DNA of 64,000 nt from Bacilli bacterium. GTDB lineage: Bacteria > Bacillota_I > Bacilli_A > RF39 > UBA660. Made by a program: the position numbers and the translations under genes. How positions within the stretch are numbered: position 1 is the first letter of the stretch; each line of letters starts with the position of its first letter. A model generated the notes under the pieces. The model did no database searches. It was not told the DNA's origin and was given only the letters and a program-made list of their open reading frames with translations. Below are positions 58,730 to 64,000 of this stretch, in pieces. The stretch lies in assembly GCA_900769695.1 (NCBI GenBank), contig CAAGHO010000055.1, positions 1 to 64,000 on the forward strand, read 5' to 3'.

Positions 58730-60602
58730 TGTTACCTCTTCTTTTTAAATAAACCATAAGAATTGAAATATCAGCAGGATTAACTCCACTAATTCTTAGA
58801 GCTTGGGCTATTGTTGTTGGTTTTATTTCATTTAATTTTTGTCTTGCTTCACTAGCAATATTTGGAATTTTATCATAATCAATATCATCAGGTATTATTT
58901 TCTTTTCTAAATCTAGCATTTTTTCAGCTTCTTTATTTGCTTTAGCAATATAACCTTGATATCTTGTATTTATTTCTACTTGTTCTAATACTTCATCATC
59001 ATAATCTAATTTGATAAAATGTTTTATATTTTCAATTGAAATTTCTGGTCTTTTTAATAAATCATATAAAGTAATACCATCTTTTAGTGTTGAACTATCA
59101 ATTGATGATAGATATTCATTAACTTCTTTTTTAGGGGTAATTTTATTTTCTTTTAGAATTTTATAAACAGTTTCAATATCTTGTTTTTTCTTATTAAATA
59201 GTTGATATTGTTCTTCATTTATTAAACCAACTTGATAACCATAATCTCTAAGTCTCATATCAGCATTATCATGTCTTAAAAGTAGACGATATTCAGCACG
59301 TGATGTTAATAATCTATATGGATCTTTTACTCCTTTTGTTACTAAATCATCTATTAATACTCCAATATAAGATTCGTTTCTCTTTAGAATTAAAGGAGAT
59401 TTTCCTTCTAATTTTAAAGCAGCATTTATACCTGCTATTAATCCTTGGCCTGCGGCTTCTTCGTAGCCACTTGTACCATTTATTTGACCTGCAGTATATA
59501 GTCCTTCTACTAATTTTGATTCTAGACTTTGCTTTAATTGTTTAGAATCAATTGCGTCATATTCTATGGCATAAGCATATTTTATAATCTTGGCATGTTC
59601 TAATCCTTGTAAGCTGTGAACCATTTCTTCTTGAATATTTTCAGGCATACTAGTAGAAAATCCTTGTACATAAATAGTGTTTCCATAATCAGGATCATCT
59701 TCTACATTACTTTCTGGTTCTAGGAATAATTGATGACGTTCCTTATCACTAAATCTTACTACTTTATCTTCTATTGATGGACAATATCTTGGACCAATAC
59801 CTTCTACATATCCACCATACATACTTGATTCTTTTAAATGATTTTTAATGATTTGATGTGTTTTATCATTTGTATAGATTAAATGACATGGAGTTTGATC
59901 TTTATAGTCATAATATACTTTATTATCATATGAGAATGTTAAAACTCTATCGTCACCTGCTTCTAGAGATGTTTTTTCATAATCTATTGTTGATTTATCT
60001 ACTCTTGGTGGTGTTCCAGTTTTAAGTCTTAAAATATTAAATCCTAATTCTTTTAGCTTTGTTGATAAGAATTTTGAATCTCTTTCACCATGTGGTCCTC
60101 CTGGTGTTTTATTTGCTCCTACTAGAATCATTCCACGTAAATATGTACCTGTTGTTAATACAACAACGTCAGCTTCTACTTTAGTACCATCTTCTAAGAT
60201 AACACCTTTAATTTTATTATCTTCTACCATTAAATCTTCAACTAATGATTCTTTTATATCTAAGTTTTTTTCTTGTTTTAAAGTTTTTAACATTTCTTTT
60301 GGATAAATATTTTTATCTTCTTGAGCACGCAATGCTTGAACAGCTGGACCTTTTTTTGTATTTAACATTTTCACTTGAATAGCTGCTTTATCTGCATTTT
60401 TACCCATTTCTCCACCTAAAGCGTCTATTTCACGAACAACAATTCCCTTAGCTGGACCTCCAATTGCTGGATTACATGGCATATCTGCAATATTTTCAAT
60501 ACTACCTGTTATTAATAAAGTTTTATGATTTTTTCTTGCTATTGCTAAAGAGGCTTCACATCCTGCATGTCCTCCACCAACTACTATTGCTTCATATTTC
60601 AT
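58722..60602 (-). CDS. mnmG: tRNA uridine-5-carboxymethylaminomethyl modification enzyme, FAD subunit
   Basis: 626 aa, acts with MnmE on wobble uridine 34. FAD-binding GGGHAGCEASLAIARKNHK near the start, the NAD-binding region GPRYCPSIEDKVVRF, and GTSGYEEAAGQGLIAGINAA near 370-389. The start is the ATG at 60602; the frame extends eight codons further without support. It begins about 8 bases after mnmE. Confidence 0.95.
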   Translation of the reverse strand: MKYEAIVVGGGHAGCEASLAIARKNHKTLLITGSIENIADMPCNPAIGGPAKGIVVREIDALGGEMGKNADKAAIQVKMLNTKKGPAVQALRAQEDKNIYPKEMLKTLKQEKNLDIKESLVEDLMVEDNKIKGVILEDGTKVEADVVVLTTGTYLRGMILVGANKTPGGPHGERDSKFLSTKLKELGFNILRLKTGTPPRVDKSTIDYEKTSLEAGDDRVLTFSYDNKVYYDYKDQTPCHLIYTNDKTHQIIKNHLKESSMYGGYVEGIGPRYCPSIEDKVVRFSDKERHQLFLEPESNVEDDPDYGNTIYVQGFSTSMPENIQEEMVHSLQGLEHAKIIKYAYAIEYDAIDSKQLKQSLESKLVEGLYTAGQINGTSGYEEAAGQGLIAGINAALKLEGKSPLILKRNESYIGVLIDDLVTKGVKDPYRLLTSRAEYRLLLRHDNADMRLRDYGYQVGLINEEQYQLFNKKKQDIETVYKILKENKITPKKEVNEYLSSIDSSTLKDGITLYDLLKRPEISIENIKHFIKLDYDDEVLEQVEINTRYQGYIAKANKEAEKMLDLEKKIIPDDIDYDKIPNIASEARQKLNEIKPTTIAQALRISGVNPADISILMVYLKRRGNNE

Positions 60603-60610
60603 TTTTATCA

Positions 60611-61966
60611 CTACTTTCCTACACAAAATCTTTCAAAAAGATTATCTATTATTTCATCACTATATGTTTTACCAGTAATCTGTCCAAGAATGTCAAAACA
60701 ATCTCTTAAATCTATTTCAATCATATCTACAGGTAAATTATCTTTTAGGCCTGTTTCAACATCAATTAATTTTTGATAAGCATTTTTAGCAAGTGATATC
60801 TGTCTAACATTAGTTAAATAATTATAATCTTTTGTAGATATTTGTTCTAAATTAAACATTTCTTTTATTTTATCTTTTAAGGTGTCAATTCCTTCTAAAT
60901 CATTAGTATTGGTACTAACTAAGGTGTAATTTTCTAACTTATCTAATTCTATATTTCTTTCTAAATCATTTTTATTAAGAACAACAATAGTGTTTTTATT
61001 TTTAGTTTTTTCAAGTAATTCTTGATCTTCCAAAGTTAATTTTTCATTACTATTTAAAACTACTATTATTAAATCAGCTTTATCAATAAGAGAAAGACTC
61101 TTTTCTACACCTATTTTTTCTACTTTATCCTCTGTTTGTCTAATACCTGCTGTATCAATAATATTTAAAACTATATTATCAAGCATTACTTGTCCTTCTA
61201 CTACATCTCTTGTTGTTCCAGCAATATCTGTTACAATTGCTTTTTCTTCATCTAAAAATTTATTTAAAATACTACTTTTACCAACATTTGGTCTTCCTAT
61301 TATTAAAGTATCTATTCCATTTTTGATAATTTTGCTGTTTTCACTTTCTTTAATTATATTTTCTAATTCCTGTTTCATAATTGTTGTTTCTTCTTTAATC
61401 TTTTCTAACGTTACAACTTCTATATCATAATATTCTGGATAATCTATATTAACTTCAATTGAAGATATTAATTGTTTAATTTTATTTCTAAAATCATCTA
61501 CTAATTTTGATGTTTGTCCTTGTAGAGAATTGATGGCTAACTTTCTAGCACTTTCTGTCTTGCTTTCTAATAAATCCATAACTGCTTCTGATTTTGTTAA
61601 ATCTATTCTTCCATTTAAAAATGCACGTTTAGTAAATTCACCAGGTTCTGCTAATCTTGCTCCTTTATTTAATAATATTTCTAAAACCTTATTAGTTGTA
61701 GTTATTCCACCATGACAGTTAATTTCTACAATATCTTCCGTTGTATAAGTATGAGGAGACTTCATTACTGAAACTAATACTTCATCTATTACTTCTTTAT
61801 TATCTTTAATAAATCCATAATTAATTGTATGAGTTGCAACTTTTTCTAAATCTTTACCTGAAAAAATAGAATTTGCAATCGAAATAGAATCTTTGCCACT
61901 CATTCTAACAATTGATATAGCCCCTACTCCTAAAGCAGTTGAAATTGCCGCTATTGTATCATTCAT
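60611..61966 (-). CDS. mnmE: tRNA modification GTPase MnmE
   Basis: 451 aa. N-terminal folate-binding domain (about 1-118), helical domain and inserted G domain with G1 GRPNVGKSSIL (about 226-236), G2 GTTRDVV and G3 DTAGI. It ends with the catalytic CVGK. AGGAGG precedes the ATG. Partner of MnmG. Confidence 0.96.
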   Translation of the reverse strand: MNDTIAAISTALGVGAISIVRMSGKDSISIANSIFSGKDLEKVATHTINYGFIKDNKEVIDEVLVSVMKSPHTYTTEDIVEINCHGGITTTNKVLEILLNKGARLAEPGEFTKRAFLNGRIDLTKSEAVMDLLESKTESARKLAINSLQGQTSKLVDDFRNKIKQLISSIEVNIDYPEYYDIEVVTLEKIKEETTIMKQELENIIKESENSKIIKNGIDTLIIGRPNVGKSSILNKFLDEEKAIVTDIAGTTRDVVEGQVMLDNIVLNIIDTAGIRQTEDKVEKIGVEKSLSLIDKADLIIVVLNSNEKLTLEDQELLEKTKNKNTIVVLNKNDLERNIELDKLENYTLVSTNTNDLEGIDTLKDKIKEMFNLEQISTKDYNYLTNVRQISLAKNAYQKLIDVETGLKDNLPVDMIEIDLRDCFDILGQITGKTYSDEIIDNLFERFCVGK

Positions 61967-62024
61967 ATAAACTCCTCCTTTTTTTCTTTCTTATTATAGC
62001 ACACTATTTTATTTTTATATAGAA

Positions 62025-62048
62025 AAAAGAAGAACTTAATCTTCTTTT
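62025..62048 (-). terminator. Terminator of rpmH-rnpA-yidC-jag
   Basis: AAAAGAAGA pairs perfectly with TCTTCTTTT around a six-base loop, followed by U on the minus strand; it overlaps the jag stop. Confidence 0.85.
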
Positions 62049-62641
62049 GGTTTGATAACTACTGCTCTGTTAGGTTCTTCCCCTACACTTTCAGTATATA
62101 CATATTTATAATCTTTTAAAGTATTATGAATTATTCTTCTTTCATAGGAATTCATTGAATCTAGTTTTGCTTCTACTTTAGTTGCTTTTACTTCTCTTGC
62201 AACATTCTTAGCAAGTCTTTCTAAATTTCTTTCTCTTTTGAATTTATATTCTCCTACATCAATAATAAATTTAAGTGAATGATTAGTTTCTTTTAACACC
62301 ATTTGGCTTATTATTGTTGATAAAGCTTGTAAATTCTTACCATTCTTTCCTATTACTAAGGCATCTTGATCTGACACAATTGTATATTTTGCTATATTAT
62401 TATCAACTTTAGTTTCAATATTAGCATTAATTCCCATATCTTTTAATAATTCATGAATCTTACTTTTAATGAATTTTACTACTTCTCTTTTTTCAATTAC
62501 TTCAATTTCAGTTTTTTTAAATAAGCCTGTCTTTGAAGATATTTCATTAATAATTAAATTTTCTTCTACTTCTTGTAAATCAATTATTGCTTCTTTAATT
62601 GCATCTTCTTTTGTTTTTCCTACATAACTATGCTTTTCCAT
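62036..62641 (-). CDS. jag: Jag/KhpB RNA-binding protein
   Basis: 201 aa with three domains: Jag-N (about 1-50, AIIDLQEVEENLIINEI), KH (about 70-135, DALVIGKNGKNLQAL) and R3H (about 140-200, FKRERNLERLAKNVAREV, SMNSYERRIIH). It overlaps yidC by 14 bases. It binds RNA together with KhpA and acts in cell elongation. Confidence 0.95.
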   Translation of the reverse strand: MEKHSYVGKTKEDAIKEAIIDLQEVEENLIINEISSKTGLFKKTEIEVIEKREVVKFIKSKIHELLKDMGINANIETKVDNNIAKYTIVSDQDALVIGKNGKNLQALSTIISQMVLKETNHSLKFIIDVGEYKFKRERNLERLAKNVAREVKATKVEAKLDSMNSYERRIIHNTLKDYKYVYTESVGEEPNRAVVIKPKED

Positions 62642-63557
62642 GTTCTACCTTACTCCTTTTAACTAACATATTTTGGAATATTGTAAATAAATTAGTTGTA
62701 ATCCAATAAATTCCTAGTGCAGATGGCATAAATAAAGCCATAAATATTATCATAAATACCATCATAACTGGCATCATTGCCATACTTGGATCTAAGGTGT
62801 TTCCTGTTGCATTAAGTTTAAATGAGAAATATGTTGTTGCGCCTATCAAAAGCATTAATACTATATAACCTATGATACTAGCTGTTGTAAATCCAACCAT
62901 TGGTGTTGTTCCAAGTTGTAATCCTAAAAATTTTCCTTCAAAAATTGCTGGTGTTCTTTGAACTGCTTCAAAAAATGCGATAAATAAAGGAAGTTGAATC
63001 ATTGAAAATAAACATCCAGACATAGGACTTATATTATACTTTTTATAAACCATCATCATTTCTTGACTTTGTCTTGTTAATGATTCTTGATCTTGTTTGT
63101 CCTTATATTTATTTTGAATTTTAGTTAATTCAGGTTGTGCTTTTTTCATTAATTCTGATTGCATTGCTGTTTTCTTTGTAAATGGAAAGGCAATCAATCT
63201 AATTAGTAAACTAATGATAATTAATGATACTGCATAGTTTCCTACTAATTTTCCTAGTTTTAAAAGAACGAAGGCTAGAGGTTTTACAAATATAGATGTC
63301 CATAATCCTTCATATTTACCACTATTTACTTTAAAATTATCACAATCAGGTAATTTTTCAACTTTTACTTTATTCTTTTCATATATTTTTATTGTATTTT
63401 TATTTGTTGGTTTACACAAAATATTTTGAGTTAAACTTTGGCCTGTTACATTATCTTTAACAGGTTTATTCTTACTATCAGTCAATGTTTTAGTACATCC
63501 TGTTATTAATAATAGTATCAACAAAATTAAAATTATCTTTATTTTTTGCTTCTTCAT
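62628..63557 (-). CDS. yidC: Membrane protein insertase YidC (SpoIIIJ type)
   Basis: 309 aa lipoprotein-type insertase: signal with lipobox LLITGC (about 16-21), then five TM helices (about 85-290). Conserved helical segments such as FPFTKKTAMQSELMKKAQP and SGCLFSMIQLPLFIAFFEAV are present. In Bacillus the SpoIIIJ copy in this place is needed for sporulation. Confidence 0.95.
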   Translation of the reverse strand: MKKQKIKIILILLILLLITGCTKTLTDSKNKPVKDNVTGQSLTQNILCKPTNKNTIKIYEKNKVKVEKLPDCDNFKVNSGKYEGLWTSIFVKPLAFVLLKLGKLVGNYAVSLIIISLLIRLIAFPFTKKTAMQSELMKKAQPELTKIQNKYKDKQDQESLTRQSQEMMMVYKKYNISPMSGCLFSMIQLPLFIAFFEAVQRTPAIFEGKFLGLQLGTTPMVGFTTASIIGYIVLMLLIGATTYFSFKLNATGNTLDPSMAMMPVMMVFMIIFMALFMPSALGIYWITTNLFTIFQNMLVKRSKVEHGKA

Positions 63558-63893
63558 TTAATTCTCCTTAAGTTTATTTGCTAATTCAAGAAATTTCTTT
63601 TCTAATTTTTCATGAGTATAATTTACTCCTGCTTTTCGAAAAAGAACAATATAATCCTTGTTTTCTTTTTCTAAAATATTTTTATTAGTTGTAATAATCA
63701 TCCTAATTTTTCTTTTGTACTTATTTCTAAATACAGCATTACCAAGTTTTGTACCTACTGATATTCCATAACGACTATGATCTATGTTGTTATCCTTATA
63801 ATATATGACAAAACAATTATTAGATACTGATTTACCAGTTTTAATTATTTTATTAAAGTCAATTTTACTTTTTACTATATCTTTTTTCTTCAT
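63558..63893 (-). CDS. rnpA: Ribonuclease P protein component
   Basis: 111 aa. The RNase P signature RNKYKRKIRMI (about 56-66, usual RNRxKRxxRE) and GISVGTKLGNAV are clear. It lies between rpmH and yidC. Confidence 0.95.
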   Translation of the reverse strand: MKKKDIVKSKIDFNKIIKTGKSVSNNCFVIYYKDNNIDHSRYGISVGTKLGNAVFRNKYKRKIRMIITTNKNILEKENKDYIVLFRKAGVNYTHEKLEKKFLELANKLKEN

Positions 63894-63917
63894 GTTATAG
63901 CCCCTATTCTATCATGT

Positions 63918-63945
63918 AAAAAAAACCACCGTTAAAACAAGTGGA
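63918..63945 (-). terminator. Hairpin between rpmH and rnpA
   Basis: CCAC pairs with GTGG around a 14-base loop, followed by eight U on the minus strand; a partial terminator that could lower rnpA expression relative to rpmH. Confidence 0.55.
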
Positions 63946-64000
63946 TTATTTACATAGACTTTTACGTCCTTTACGACGACGATTATTTAATACATTAGTA
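63946..64000 (-). CDS. rpmH: 50S ribosomal protein L34, 3' end only
   Basis: The last 17 codons read TNVLNNRRRKGRKSLCK and a TAA stop (63948-63946), matching the L34 C-terminus. The remainder lies beyond the right window edge, where dnaA and the replication origin are expected. Confidence 0.92.
   Translation of the reverse strand, partial: TNVLNNRRRKGRKSLCK

Noticed and set aside
1..64000. tRNA, rRNA, prophage or CRISPR regions
   Set aside because: No clover-leaf with GGTTCRA-type loop, no rRNA core sequences, no phage structural genes and no regularly spaced repeats were seen.

Overview
The window is from a very AT-rich, low-GC Gram-positive bacterium of the Bacilli type. The right half reproduces the conserved left flank of a Bacilli replication origin: rpmH (cut at the window edge), rnpA, yidC, jag, mnmE, mnmG, rsmG, a Noc-like ParB, parA/soj, parB/spo0J, mscS, ychF, rpsF-ssb-rpsR, a GdpP-like phosphodiesterase, rplI, dnaB, walJ and rlmH. 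Nearly all of these are on the minus strand, that is transcribed away from an origin expected just beyond base 64000. TGA is a stop codon: prfB (RF2) is present with an intact programmed frameshift at an in-frame TGA, so this is not a code-4 mollicute. Cell-wall genes (murA, a class A PBP, mbl, tagO, ftsEX with an M23 hydrolase) show a walled cell. spoIIR and a spoIIQ-like gene sit in Bacillus-like context, so it is a spore former or a recent descendant of one. The overall look is that of an uncultured gut-type member of the Bacilli; I cannot name a species.

Layout, left to right. 1-4.5 kb: accessory genes (two unknown proteins, a variant peptide deformylase, a small peptide gene, a DUF11-like surface-repeat protein, a HAD phosphatase). 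4.5-10.8 kb: division and housekeeping block (ftsE-ftsX-M23 hydrolase; prfB followed by two yitT paralogues). 10.9-17.9 kb: accessory region with a candidate small RNA, a pentapeptide-repeat protein, a Tim44-like zinc-ribbon protein, a four-gene surface-protein cluster (CnaB-like, small beta-sandwich, beta-helix adhesin-like, collagen-like) and a decayed rhuM gene. 18-20.4 kb: T-box-controlled short proS, then a degenerate stretch with an orphan SEC-C tail and a short element bounded by inverted repeats. 20.4-24 kb: secA, hpf, csp. 24-27 kb: a complete agr quorum-sensing locus split into agrB-agrD on plus and agrA-agrC on minus. 27-39 kb: tagO, mbl, spoIIQ, ywzB, rpiB, rpmE, a degenerate SGNH protein, murA, mntP, spoIIR, prmC, prfA, rpoE, argS, ywiB. 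39-44 kb: PBP1a, LemA, ung, a LysR regulator and an HD protein. 44-64 kb: the origin-flanking core.

How the parts work together. FtsEX and the adjacent secreted M23 protein form the standard ABC-gated peptidoglycan hydrolase system. AgrB should process the 40-residue AgrD into a thiolactone peptide sensed by AgrC/AgrA. SpoIIR and SpoIIQ belong to mother cell-forespore signalling and engulfment; the collagen-like, beta-helix and CnaB-like proteins all lack signal peptides and could be spore-surface proteins made in the mother cell, which is inference. Intrinsic terminators with U-runs separate most units and many overlap the last codons of the gene they end. Several start codons were moved from the longest open frame to an internal ATG, GTG or TTG because a clear Shine-Dalgarno sequence marks it.
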